DNA of 64,000 nt from Spodoptera frugiperda (GCF_023101765.2 NC_064213.1:7502001-7566000); one strand, 5' to 3'; shown: positions 32,554-43,627, counted from the stretch's first letter. Made by a program: numbers and translations. The notes: generated by a model not told the origin, from the sequence alone.

Positions 32554-35340
32554 ATGCCTGCCGTAAGGGGAGATGGAATGCGAGGGCTCGCAGTCTTCAT
32601 ATCAGACATACGAAATTGTAAAAGCAAAGAAGCGGAAATAAAGAGGATCAATAAAGAGTTGGCGAACATAAGAAGTAAGTTCAAAGGTGACAAAACTCTT
32701 GATGGATATCAAAAAAAGAAATACGTGTGTAAACTCTTATTTATCTTTTTGCTGGGTCATGATATCGACTTCGGTCATATGGAAGCAGTCAACTTACTTT
32801 CATCCAACAAGTATTCTGAAAAACAAATCGGGTATTTGTTCATATCTGTGTTGGTTAATACCAACAGTGATCTAATTAAGCTTATCATCCAGAGCATTAA
32901 AAATGATCTGCAATCACGTAATCCGATACATGTCAACTTGGCTCTGCAATGCATTGCCAACATTGGCAGCAAAGATATGGCTGAAGCATTTGGGACAGAA
33001 ATCCCCAAGCTTCTGGTCTCAGGAGATACTATGGATGTGGTGAAGCAATCTGCTGCTCTATGCCTGTTGAGACTGTTCAGGAAGTCACCAGAAATAATTC
33101 CAGGAGGTGAGTGGACTTCTCGAATCATACATGTATTGAATGACCCACACATGGGTGTTGTAACAGCAGCAACATCTCTTATTGATGCTCTTGTAAAAAA
33201 GAATCCGGAGGAGTATAAGGGTTGCGTAACACTGGCTGTTGCCAGGCTGAGTAGGATTGTAACTGCTAGTTACACCGATCTGCAAGATTACACATATTAC
33301 TTTGTGCCCGCCCCCTGGCTTTCTGTAAAACTGCTACGTTTGCTGCAAAACTACACTCCACCATCAGAAGAGCCTGGTGTAAGAGGCCGCCTATCGGAAT
33401 GTTTGGAAACTATTTTCAATAAGGCTCAAGAACCTCCAAAATCTAAAAAAGTGCAGCATTCTAATGCTAAGAATGCAGTCCTATTTGAGGCCATAAGTCT
33501 TATAATACATAATGACAGTGAACCTAATTTACTTGTGCGTGCATGTAACCAACTTGGCCAATTCCTTAGCAACCGTGAGACAAATTTAAGATACCTTGCC
33601 CTGGAGTCCATGTGCCATCTAGCTACATCAGAATTTTCCCATGAGGCTGTCAAGAAACATCAAGAAGTTGTTATTTTATCCATGAAGATGGAAAAAGATG
33701 TATCAGTCCGACAGCAGGCCGTAGACTTGTTGTATGCCATGTGTGATAAAACTAATGCTGAGGAAATTGTTCAGGAAATGTTAGCTTACTTGGAAACCGC
33801 TGACTATTCTATAAGGGAAGAAATGGTTCTGAAAGTAGCTATTTTGGCTGAAAAATACGCTACAGATTTCACATGGTATGTGGATGTGATTCTTAATCTT
33901 ATAAGAATTGCTGGAGATTATGTATCAGAGGAAGTTTGGTACAGAGTCATACAGATTGTAATCAACAGAGAAGAAGTCCAAGGCTATGCTGCTAAAACTG
34001 TGTTTGAGGCATTACAAGCACCTACTTGTCATGAAAATATGGTGAAGGTGGGTGGCTACATTCTTGGGGAATTTGGAAATTTGATAGCTGGAGATACACG
34101 ATCCTCACCTCAAGTTCAGTTTGAGCTTCTTCATTCTAAATACCATCTGTGTTCAGCTGCCACAAGAGCTCTTTTGTTATCCACCTACATCAAACTTGTG
34201 AACCTCTTCCCAGAAATAAAAAATCGTGTTCAAGAAGTATTCCGTGCTGACTCCAACTTACGATCATCTGATGTTGAATTACAACAAAGAGCCTCTGAAT
34301 ACCTGCAACTAAGCATTGTAGCAAGTTCTGATGTTCTAGCTACTGTATTGGAAGAAATGCCTGCATTCCCAGAAAGAGAATCTTCAATCTTGGCTGTTCT
34401 AAAGAAGAAGAAGCCTGGCCGTATTCCTGATGATGTGAGAGAGTCCAAGAGTCCTCAACCCACAGCAGCACCCACTGCTGTGATTAACTCTACCAATAAT
34501 ACAAATAGCTCTAGTGCTGATCTGCTTGGACTGTCCACTCCTCCTGGAACTACAGCACCAGCTGGTAATGGTTTGCTTGATGTACTTGGAGATCTGTATA
34601 CTGCTCCAAAAATAAGTCCAAGTACAGTTCAACAAAACAATATCAAGAAATTTTTGTTCAAAAATAATGGTGTTCTCTTCGAAAATGACCTAATTCAGAT
34701 TGGAGTAAAAAGTGAATTCAGACAGAATTTGGGAAGGATTGGTTTATTCTATGGAAACAAAACTCAGTTCCCCATCCAAACTGTTCGTCCTGAACTACAC
34801 TGGACTGATTTGCATAAATTGAATGTGCAAATGAAGCCCATGGAACCTGTACTAGAAGCAGGTGCACAGATCCAACAAATGCTGACAGCTGAGTGTATTG
34901 AAGATTTTGTTGATGCTCCAAGTATGTCTGTTTCATTTGTGTACAATAATGTACCCCAAAAGATTACTATGAAATTACCACTTACATTGAACAAGTTCTT
35001 TGAACCCACTGAAATGAATGGAGAATCATTCTTTGCAAGATGGAAAAATTTGGGAGGAGAACAGCAAAGGGCACAAAAGATTTTTAAGGCTCAAGGTTCT
35101 ATTGACATACCTGCAACCCGCACCAAATTAGCTGGGTTTGGTATGCAGCTGCTGGATGGTATTGATCCTAACCCTGACAATTTTGTGTGTGCAGGAATTG
35201 TTCATACTAGAGTACAGCAGGTAGGTTGTCTCATGCGATTGGAACCAAACAAACAAGCTCAAATGTTTAGACTGACTGTAAGATCTAGCAAGGAAACAGT
35301 CTCACATGAAATTTGCAATCTGTTAGCAGATCAATTCTGA
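32554..35340 (+). CDS. AP-2 complex subunit alpha (alpha-adaptin)
   Basis: A single uninterrupted frame of 928 residues starting MPAVRGDGMRGLAVFISDIR. The in-frame ATG at 32530 would add eight residues (MFDKSLGN), but the start at 32554 matches the family. AP-2 alpha is a large subunit of the clathrin adaptor at the plasma membrane, binding PIP2, dileucine cargo and accessory proteins. The helical trunk fills roughly residues 1-600, including the basic KKKYVCKLLF segment near the N-terminus that belongs to the PIP2 site. A Ser/Thr/Pro/Asn-rich hinge (SADLLGLSTPPG, GLLDVLGDL) spans about 630-690. The two-part ear runs to the end, closing SHEICNLLADQF. The complete absence of introns contrasts with most neighbouring genes. 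The product appears intact. Confidence 0.97.
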   Translation: MPAVRGDGMRGLAVFISDIRNCKSKEAEIKRINKELANIRSKFKGDKTLDGYQKKKYVCKLLFIFLLGHDIDFGHMEAVNLLSSNKYSEKQIGYLFISVLVNTNSDLIKLIIQSIKNDLQSRNPIHVNLALQCIANIGSKDMAEAFGTEIPKLLVSGDTMDVVKQSAALCLLRLFRKSPEIIPGGEWTSRIIHVLNDPHMGVVTAATSLIDALVKKNPEEYKGCVTLAVARLSRIVTASYTDLQDYTYYFVPAPWLSVKLLRLLQNYTPPSEEPGVRGRLSECLETIFNKAQEPPKSKKVQHSNAKNAVLFEAISLIIHNDSEPNLLVRACNQLGQFLSNRETNLRYLALESMCHLATSEFSHEAVKKHQEVVILSMKMEKDVSVRQQAVDLLYAMCDKTNAEEIVQEMLAYLETADYSIREEMVLKVAILAEKYATDFTWYVDVILNLIRIAGDYVSEEVWYRVIQIVINREEVQGYAAKTVFEALQAPTCHENMVKVGGYILGEFGNLIAGDTRSSPQVQFELLHSKYHLCSAATRALLLSTYIKLVNLFPEIKNRVQEVFRADSNLRSSDVELQQRASEYLQLSIVASSDVLATVLEEMPAFPERESSILAVLKKKKPGRIPDDVRESKSPQPTAAPTAVINSTNNTNSSSADLLGLSTPPGTTAPAGNGLLDVLGDLYTAPKISPSTVQQNNIKKFLFKNNGVLFENDLIQIGVKSEFRQNLGRIGLFYGNKTQFPIQTVRPELHWTDLHKLNVQMKPMEPVLEAGAQIQQMLTAECIEDFVDAPSMSVSFVYNNVPQKITMKLPLTLNKFFEPTEMNGESFFARWKNLGGEQQRAQKIFKAQGSIDIPATRTKLAGFGMQLLDGIDPNPDNFVCAGIVHTRVQQVGCLMRLEPNKQAQMFRLTVRSSKETVSHEICNLLADQF

Positions 35341-37425
35341 ATTTAGTTTAAAGGAACCATAAATTATGAACAACATTGTTAGACAATGAAGTTGGTGTTA
35401 TAGTCACCTAGAAGTTCACAGTCACTTTACATGTAGAGTTGATATAAAGTAATGCGTACAATTTGGAAGGTAAATGAAGCAAAACACTTGTGAACTTTGC
35501 ACTGAACTTATAATGAAATGAAATCTCTTGTGTACAATTTTGGATTTATTTTATTGCTAATATAGAGTTAGGTCTTTTTGTAAACCAAGATTTATTTTAG
35601 TTAAAATTTAACCTGCAATTTATAAGATTTGATAAGATGTTCAAAAAGACAGATTACTTACTTTCAAGATTTGCAATAATATAATCAATAATAATTGTAT
35701 GCTAAGAATTTACCTGATTTGCGTCTTGTAAATCAATACACTTCCATCTATGAAACCTAATTTGATATTAGTAGTAGTATAATAAAAATAATATGTATGG
35801 TTTATCATCTGTAAACATTTACCATGATCAGTAGTATGCACCATGCTTAAAACCAGTTATTCATTATGTTCATGTGATATTGTGTGGTACATCTGTATCA
35901 GTACTGCTTGATTTGTATATATAGAGGATAAATGAGGTTCTCATTCATAATGACTTCATGGTTGATAGTTTGTCTTGGTTGGGCGATGAATAGGTAGCTA
36001 TTTAGTGTCACAGATTATACTGTTGTCTCGCATATTTCTAGATATATTCAAAAGTATTTATGATATATTGTAGAAAATTATACCTAAATTCATACCAAAG
36101 TAACTATTCGGCTGTTGTTAATCATGTATCTAAATTTCGGTTGGTTCATTTTATATTATACTCAACAGTAGCTTCGCTAACATTATTAACACACTTGTTG
36201 AGATTAATATAAATAAAAAAACAAAATATACTGTACTGATGAGTATAATATTTCTATGTGAAATTATGTAACTCATATCAAACTATTATGTCGTTATTTT
36301 ACCTGTATATTCATCGCTGTTGAAAAACAGGCCCCCTTTATTTATTATTATGATGTTCCTGTTAACTTGTAGTAAAATATATAAATGGCAATAATTAATA
36401 CCATACCCAGTGGAAGCTGATATACAGTATTAACTTTGGTTAAAAAATCTCTTGTATTCCTCTATATCGAAGTAATATTTGAGTCTAGTATTTTTATATT
36501 CACAAAAAGTATAAATAAATCTACCTGATGTCAGTATGTTACTACATGTCTACATTTTTGTACAATAGAATACCTTGGATGGTAAGACAATTATTTATTT
36601 ATCCACTAGCTGATATTTTAACATCTTTAGAATTGTGAAAATTTGCAATGAATGTCGTCACGTTGACCGGTGCTTCTTGGACATTTTAATGAAAATATTA
36701 AAATGTACTTCACAAACATTCCTATAACATAGGTATACGTTATATTATTTTTTAATTGCGAGTATTTTTACGAGTCGTTATGTTTCCATGACTTCATATA
36801 TTTTTTATTTTCCCAGTCATTTTATCTCGTCATTTTACCAACTATCAACATCGTCATGTGAAAACAAATGTTACAATATGCAACATTTTAGTATATCAGC
36901 TTCATACTCATGACATCTTACATGTATTTGTTTGTTAGAGATTTAATTAAATGTGTTGGTGTGTTTCTTGAGTATACATGTTTTCAAGTCGATAGTAGGA
37001 ATCTCACAAACCTAGAAGATTTTATTTTCATATTATGTACCACAAATAGAGATTAGAGATAGGAACTTTAGTATTATGGACATAAAATGTTGTTATAAAT
37101 TTATTAGTAGTGAGCATGCTAAGATTTCTTTGCATGGTAGGTTTGTTAAGAGAACATTAATAATAAATTAATATATCATTATAAACGTTTTTATTAATCT
37201 TGTTAAGAATGTGGTACTCATAACATGTATGTATATTATGAAATTTAAAAGAATGTATAAGCTTATTTGATACATGTACACTTCGTATATATGTGTGTTT
37301 ATCAAATGTAATATATCACAAAGTGGGTGTGATTCTGTAACAGATGTTATTATAGATGTTTGTTCTTGCGCTTCGAACCCATTATTGTAACTCTTAAATA
37401 AAATATTTATCCAATACGTATTTGT
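35341..37425 (+). other. 3' UTR of AP-2 alpha
   Basis: About 2 kb of AT-rich sequence from the stop codon to the AATAAA at 37397-37402. No open frame or repeat is credible here. UTR identity is inferred from the lack of other features and the strong signal at its end. Confidence 0.55.
37397..37402 (+). terminator. poly(A) signal AATAAA of AP-2 alpha
   Basis: A canonical hexamer in the context 'CTCTTAAATAAAATATTT', the last plausible signal before the convergent INO80E gene. Confidence 0.55.
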
Positions 37426-37430
37426 GCATT

Positions 37431-37436
37431 TTTATT
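37431..37436 (-). terminator. poly(A) signal AATAAA of INO80E
   Basis: TTTATT on the plus strand gives AATAAA on the minus strand, about 100 bp downstream of the INO80E stop; an overlapping second one lies at 37435-37440. It faces the AP-2 alpha signal about 30 bp away. Confidence 0.55.
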
Positions 37437-37532
37437 TATTCATTACAAAACATCAAAGTTCTTGAATGTCAAATATAATTATGTCTGGACTTATTTAACT
37501 ATTTAATACTTAAAATTATAGTAACTTTTGTA

Positions 37533-40500
37533 CTAATCGAACCATTCCTCAACATTCGGCGAATTCTCCAATACGTCGTTCGATTCACTGAAACAAACAT
37601 AAAAAGTTAAACCTGAACAGAAACAATATTATGAAACCTAGCCTTAATTTGCTTAAAGTTCAACAATATTTTTTAAAGTTATTGACTGCTACTAAAATAG
37701 ATTTAGCAAATCTATTGACTAATTTAATTTATTCTATCGGTTATTTTCAAGATGTAGGTAGATAATGCGCCAAGAATAGAACAAAGTTATGTAATAGTAA
37801 TTACCTGTCAAGTGAAGGGTCATTGCTGAACATTTCAGTTGGAACAGTAGGTGGAGCCCGCTCCGGTAACAGCTCCATGTACGACTGCCGTGATTGTAAG
37901 TGCCGCTCCACTTCTTCGGGAGTCATGTGGCCATCACCAGCCGATAAACCGAAACCCAACGCCGGCGAAGCTTTCGACAGCATGGAACTAGTAGATTGGT
38001 GCTGAAAGAAAATTATATATCTACGTAAGTCAAGGCAATGTAAGAGGTAGAAACTAATCAGTTGCTATGAAAAGTCATCAATTATATACCTCGCGTAAAA
38101 TAAGGGATACAAAAAAATTACTTACAAGATGACTGGCATTAGCAGGTTTCTTAGGAACTGTTGCTCTTTTTCTTTTTATTGTACTTGCGCCTTTGACTGA
38201 TGAGCTTGTAGACACATTCTGATTGGCTGCACTAGCTTCCATTTTCTTTCTGAAATCATTGAAAAAGGAAAATAGGTATTAACCCGTCGTATGCTGAAAC
38301 ACTGATCAGTGCGACACACAATGTGTATTCTAATGTTGTCTCATATACCCGCAGATGAAAGGTTAATCGAGTATTCAAATTATGTCTATATAAGTAAGTT
38401 ATTTTGTTTATTTTTTGTACCTTTTTACATCATTGCGATAATATTCTGGGTCATCAGATGATTCGGTGTCTTCACTCTCACTTGTGGTGCTGTCTGGCTT
38501 CTCATGTTGCAACAAGCGGTCGAGCAGGAACGTGCGATCTCTTGATACTTTCAGCAATCTCTTTTGACTGCATCTCAGAGCATCTTGAAAGCATTCGTTC
38601 TCCTGTAAAGTGGTAAATGTAATGGTAAGTATGATTTTTTTTAACGAAATATTGAGCATAATATGCTAATGGTCTTATAGGAAAAAAGGATTGCGTAAGC
38701 GAACTCCTCAGCGTACGTGTCTAGTAACGGTTAAAAAGGTCGCACAAAAACATAAAATAAGACCACTGAAGAGATGAGGAGTACCTATCTACTACACGTA
38801 GGTAGGTATAGTATATAGGTAGTAAGACTCGAGAGACTGTTGGGACTATTCTGCATGTCGAGTGCTGGTTCAAAATCTAGTATGTAAATTCCGAGTTGTA
38901 CGAGTAATATTATTATGCACTTTCTTAGTTTTATTTAGACTCCATTATCACAGGAAAGATAAACATCGCGAGAAAAGCTGGACTTGTGATTTCAAATAAT
39001 AAGTTTGAAATCGGCAATCCGTCTAGAGCAAGCGTGGTGATTAATGGTATTTTTCTGTGTGTTAGGAGCCTAATTACAGGCTTATGTTGATGCAAAATAT
39101 CTGAACCATAAACTGAATGCACTTATATGACATAGCTTATGTAATAAAAACAATAAGAAAAAATAACACGAATTCAGCGTTTACGATTTGTAAACATAGG
39201 ACTTAACAAGTTTGATTATAAGAGTGATGTACTTCTAGGGCAAGTGACCCGGTTGTGGCCATCGACCCCTTTGTGGCCACTTGAGCCTTCAAATATTTAT
39301 AACTAAGGCATGGACAAATAAATTACTCTGTGATGTACAGTATTTAAAATATTTAATATTGGAGACACTGATACCGTTGGCAGCTTTGATGTGTCAAACT
39401 TCACTTCGATGCAACAAGTCATTCTTTTTAGTTGAGGGTGAAATTGTTAAGATCTTAACAAAAAGGCTAAGGCGAGCGGGTGACGACAGGTTTTTATTTT
39501 TTTAACCTTTGCTTATTGTTTAGATGTTTATGTTAATACTACATGAAGAATATATTGTCTAAGTGGAACTAAAGTTATTTTGTCGCCATATGTTTCTGAA
39601 GTGGGATTATTAGAAGGTGGCCACTAATGGAGACAAAATTATGAATTTCTCCATCTTTGGCCACACGACTGGCCAAAACTTTTGTACATAAACGCCCCAC
39701 TTCTAGTCATTTATCGTAATTTATTTATTATTTTTCCTTGGCTTTACATATCAATAAATACATATTTTTCATTTTCAGAGATGCAATAAATTGTCTTCAC
39801 ACAAAGGGAGGTCAGTTTACTTTGCAGCTTTTACCAACGTCATATAAATGTTGATCTCTTTATTTGTAAGTTAAATTCAAGTGAAGTAATAATATTTCAT
39901 ATTTTCCAGACTAAATGAAAACCATTGTTTCTAAAATGTCAAATTTAATTAATAAATTTTGATTACTTTTATTGTATTTTTTGATGGCCAGAACTGGCAC
40001 ACGACTGTGGCCAGAAATGGCACGAATCTGGCCAAAAATGGCACAAACTCCCTTTTTTTTTTCTTTTTTATGCAGTTATTTTTCTATTGGACGTTCTTTA
40101 AAAAAAGGGTTTTCTTAAGCAAGATTAATACATGTTAAATGACTTTTTACAAGAAATATGTTCGTGATAACAAAAACCATAAGTTAAGAAAGCCTCAAAG
40201 TCGACAAAATTCTTAAAGTGGCCACAACCGGGTCACTTACGATACATCCCTGACACAGACTTAATTGAGGAGTTAGTTCATAGATACATACATTGATACA
40301 CATCTTCATTCTTGTATTGATTGTAACATGTTTGTTATTAAGACTGTGTATCAATTTATGTATCTATACAGTAACTCCTTAATTAAGCTGTGTTAACAAG
40401 TATGCCACCCGAACACAGGGTTTGAGGGGCTTGCAAAGTTCATTTGCAAAATCAAAACAATAGTTTAAAGTTGACGCGAGAACAAATAAATAATTATAAG

Positions 40501-43500
40501 ATACTTACAAACTTCACTAAAATTTTTCCTTTAAATCTTTTATCATTTGGATTAACTCTAATTTTGTATACACCACCCGGTTTTAACACTCGCTTCACAA
40601 CAATCAAGGTAAATTCTGTTAAAGACTTCTTTATCATGGTAATTTACACGTCCTTCGTACTGCCGATTGTAAAACCTTTTTCTCCTACCGCCGAAACTCC
40701 GCACTCAGTTTAATTAATAAATATTTAATTTAAATACCCACATAAGTTAACTATGGTAAACTAGTAGTCGTTATTTACACTTAATGCGAATTTAATGTGG
40801 AGCCCATCAATGCACTTAGCAGACTGCGCATCGGGGTTCGGTTTTGAACTGAACTTTCCTATGCCTGATTGTTTTGGGTCTAAATGTCAAGCGTGCTATT
40901 TTTTTACCGACTTTAAAAGGGGTACACACCTTAACTCCCATTCATTCATTCATCAGGTGATGATCTGTTAATGGGATAGAAATAGAAAAAAAGATACCGG
41001 AAGTTTGGAAAATTATAGTCTAGTGTGTTTGTTTTTTTTTTTTAAACCAGTACAATTCTATATAGGTCTGGAGTCGATCTGATGATGGAGCCGAAAGACA
41101 GTTGAGGGAACTCCTGGAGGACTTGCAGCAATAATCCCGTGTTTGGGCTTAAATTATTTATATTGATGAGAACTTTACACTTACATGGGGGTGTGATTAT
41201 CATTATGGGTCTGATGATGAAGTAGTATGATAGTTAAGGGAACTCCTCAACGGTTAAGAGTAGCTACCTCGTGTTTGGATTTTTAATTTGTGTCGATGAG
41301 AACTGTACCCTTGTGGGTAATGAATAGTATAACGAGTCTGTATAGCCTTATACAGCAATATACAACAGACTTCAAAAACCAAAAACAAAAGGTAAAAACG
41401 AAAAAGCAAAAATTTAAGATTTTATTAGGGGCCGTCCATTAATCATGTAAATTTTGTGACGTCACATTTTTTTACCTCTCGTCCCCCTTGGTGAGATTTT
41501 AGATTAACTCCCCCATCCCAACCAACATCATGTGTACTGCTTTTTTAATACACAAAATATGAGTGGGTTAACATTTTGTACGTAATACAAGCACCTAAAA
41601 ATATCATCCAAATTGGTTTAAGTTTAGAAATGCATAATTATAATTATACTCTTTTATGGGGAAGTGGAAAAACCCACACTACACCCCATTTTAAGGTTTA
41701 AAAATCCCACGTTCGGTGAAAAAATAAATATACGTGGTATTTTATAAAGCCCCCTGTCCCCCCTCGTGATTTTTCGTGATTATTGTCGGACTCCCCCCTC
41801 ACCTAATTGAGTCTGACGTGATTAATTGACGTCCCCTTAGTCATAATATACTGACTACTGATAGTTTGTCCACCCACTGATAGATAAGAATTCGGTGCCA
41901 TAAGCCCATAACAAAATATAACATGACAGTAACAGGAGTAATCTGTACCTAATAATAATATCAGCTTAATTAAATAATTTTCTTCCACCAACTATGTTCA
42001 GGAATCATCATGTCAGTCATAAGACATCTGGGGGCCTACTCCGGTTCTCGAATCCGAAGTTTCGTTTAATTTTCGGACGTAGGTTTTATTGATTTCCAGA
42101 GCTGCAGACTACCTAGCGGGTTTACCGGGGCTCCGGCTCGAAAAGCAGGAGAAGGAACGGGGTGGTTTTTAGTCAGTAAGAGTCTGACACTACCACTCGC
42201 CTCGCCCAAGGCGGGAAAAGTTATTGGATGATTTTCCCCCTTTAAAAAAAAGGTTTTATTGATTTACTAAAGAAATTACTTATTACGTTTTATTTTTAAT
42301 TTCAAATCAAAACCTATTTATTTATCTTCATTTCATTCGTTTATTTTTGTACACAAAGATTCGCAGTAAATGGAATTGATTAAATTTCCGAAGTTTTGAA
42401 CGAACCTTCGTTTTTCGTTGAATTAGAGTAGACCCCTGTTTTGTAAGTGAAATGATCATGATTAACTTAATCATATAATATAATATAATTCACATAAGAC
42501 ATGAGGTCAGTTGTCTCATACATATAATAAGGAGTTGGAGCATTATACTAAGGAACATAATAAAAAATATAAATAATACAAACCTCTGTCTCAAAATACC
42601 CAGTTACAACTATTTTTTATTATGTTTAACAGGACTATTGACACTTGTTAATAATCTTTGCAGTCATAGCCATTTTCTTCCTGTTTTTGTTTTGTCTTTA
42701 GGCTATTTGAACTGTGTGTAACTGATTTGTATGGTGCATCTATTCTGAGAAGGTTTAACAGTTTTTGTTTGTGTAGATAGGAATGTCACTATATGAGCCA
42801 CAGTCTCTATCACACATCAACAGCCTATAAGTGGCCACTGCTGACCAAAGTCCTCTTCTCACACGGAGAAGGTTTGAGCATTAATCACCACACTTGCTCA
42901 ATGCGGGTTGGCAATTTCAAATTTATAATCAGAAATTATAAGCCCAGGTTTCCTTACAATATTTTCCTTCACCATGTCAGTGGTGTCTAAATAATCTTAG
43001 AAAGTACGATATTGAATTAAATATATATATAACTCAGCGAATTATATATATTAACTCAATATCCCGATCAATTACCTTCATGCATGAGAAGTGGGTGTTT
43101 TAAACCTCTGGACCACCAGGCCACTCGCTATACTACTAAGTACAATTTCAAACTGTATGCATCATTGTTGAGAATTTTGAAAAGATTAAGCCTCCTCTGA
43201 CTGTGGAAACTATTAACTGGAGATCCATCACACTTGCAAATACTAAAACTAATAAAGTGAAAAGGTTACATTATCTACCATTTTTTTTTAAATAATGGTT
43301 GGCTTGTTGTGTTTTCTTAACCTCTCTTGATGGCATAACAATTGTCTTGCTTAGATCTACATCTGCATTCTGACAAATGACAGGTTGGTCAACGCAGATA
43401 GGAAATACTTGTTAACTACTTACATAAATGAGATACTTGAGCTTCTTCTTCAGTGCCATGTACTGTGCCCTGTAGTTAGGCTCGGGTTCAGGATCACTAC

Positions 43501-43627
43501 TGCTGTCTGAAGAGTATTCTTTGTGTGAGTCACGCGCCTGTGGGGGCTCCGGTGGCGCATTATTGCTCACGCTAGCCTCATTGGCTTGCATGTTTGCTAT
43601 AGAGCGGCAGTACCACCCGTCTAGCAT
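37533..43627 (-). CDS. INO80E: INO80 complex subunit E
   Basis: Five exons: 43627-43424, 38602-38421, 38249-38126, 38001-37805 and 37587-37533 (762 nt, 253 residues). INO80E is a metazoan accessory subunit of the INO80 ATP-dependent nucleosome remodeller in the nucleus. The diagnostic coiled-coil block spans residues 52-102: YRAQYMALKKKLKYLIY at the end of exon 1, then ENECFQDALRCSQKRLLKVS and RDRTFLLDRLLQHE. An acidic Ser/Asp/Glu stretch follows, then a basic IKRKRA segment. The C-terminal block PPTVPTEMFSNDP (220-232) matches the PxxVPxxMFSD block of vertebrate INO80E. An acceptor-like 'TTTACAG' sits just before the ATG, so a non-coding upstream exon is likely. Intron 1 is 4.8 kb and packed with repeats. 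The gene converges on AP-2 alpha and diverges from clu. Confidence 0.9.
38603..39243. other. INO80E intron 1, 3' part, nothing recognised
   Basis: AT-rich intron sequence between exon 2 and the GTGGCCA element. No gene or repeat was supported. Confidence 0.45.
39244..40236. mobile_element. 1-kb inverted-repeat element rich in GTGGCCA words
   Basis: 'GTGACCCGGTTGTGGCCA' at 39244 is matched in inverted form by 'TGGCCACAACCGGGTCAC' ending at 40236. Inside, GTGGCCAC and related words (ACTGGCCA, 'GTGGCCAGAAATGGCAC', 'CTGGCCAAAAATGGCAC') recur many times, mostly near the ends. No transposase-like frame was seen. It lies in INO80E intron 1. I do not recognise the family. Confidence 0.6.
40253..40393. 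mobile_element. fold-back MITE next to the GTGGCCA element
   Basis: The left arm 'ACACAGACTTAATTGAGGAG' and its continuation 'ATAGATACAT...TTGATACACA' pair with the right arm 'TGTGTATCAATTTATGTAT', ending 'CTCCTTAATTAAGCTGTGT'. Arms are about 54 bp with a short loop. It is non-coding and begins about 15 bp beyond the preceding element. Confidence 0.65.
40900..41400. mobile_element. dispersed repeat beginning ACCGACTTTAAAAGG
   Basis: It starts 'TTTACCGACTTTAAAAGG' and ends 'CAGACTTCAAAAACC', a weak inverted pair. Two related blocks repeat within it: 'GTCTGGAGTCGATCTGATGATG...GGGAACTCCTGGAG' and 'GGGTCTGATGATGAAGTAG...GGGAACTCCTCAACG', each followed by 'TCGTGTTTGG' or similar and 'GATGAGAACT'. 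The type is common in moth genomes; the class is not certain. Confidence 0.5.
41428..41836. mobile_element. MITE with GGGGCCGTCC-type termini and TTA duplication
   Basis: The left end 'GGGGCCGTCCATTAATCATG' pairs with the right end 'ACGTGATTAATTGACGTCCCC' inverted. TTA flanks both sides (41425-41427 and 41837-41839). A 3-bp TTA duplication and G-rich termini fit PIF/Harbinger-type non-autonomous elements; that class is inferred. It is 409 bp with no transposase. Confidence 0.7.
42096..42251 (+). mobile_element. SINE-like 'GTAAGAGTCTGACACT' element with 14-bp target-site duplication
   Basis: The core words are 'CGAAAAGCAGGAGAAGGAAC', 'GGGGTGGTTTTTAGTCAGTA', 'AGAGTCTGACACT' and 'GGATGATTTTCCCCC', followed by an A-run. 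It is flanked by the perfect direct repeat GGTTTTATTGATTT at 42082-42095 and 42252-42265, which fixes both ends and indicates LINE-dependent retroposition. Related copies lie at 52940-53072 and, inverted, at 22180-22295. Confidence 0.88.
42812..43135 (+). mobile_element. dispersed repeat 'ATCAACAGCCTATAAG...GTTTCCTTACAATATTTTCC'
   Basis: The word order 'ACATCAACAGCCTATAAGTG', 'GGCCACTGCTGACCAAAG', 'AGGTTTCCTTACAATATTTT', 'CCTTCACC' and finally 'TCTGGACCACCAGGCCACT' follows a repeat that is very common in Lepidoptera. This copy is diverged and has an AT-rich insertion near 43020-43060. It is non-coding and sits in INO80E intron 1. Confidence 0.5.

Noticed and set aside
39281..39505. 74-codon plus-strand frame
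   Set aside because: It lies within the GTGGCCA inverted-repeat element and shows no transposase or other domain.
40444..40713. 89-codon plus-strand frame in INO80E intron 1
   Set aside because: It lies between mobile elements, has no recognisable motif, and its composition matches the surrounding AT-rich sequence.
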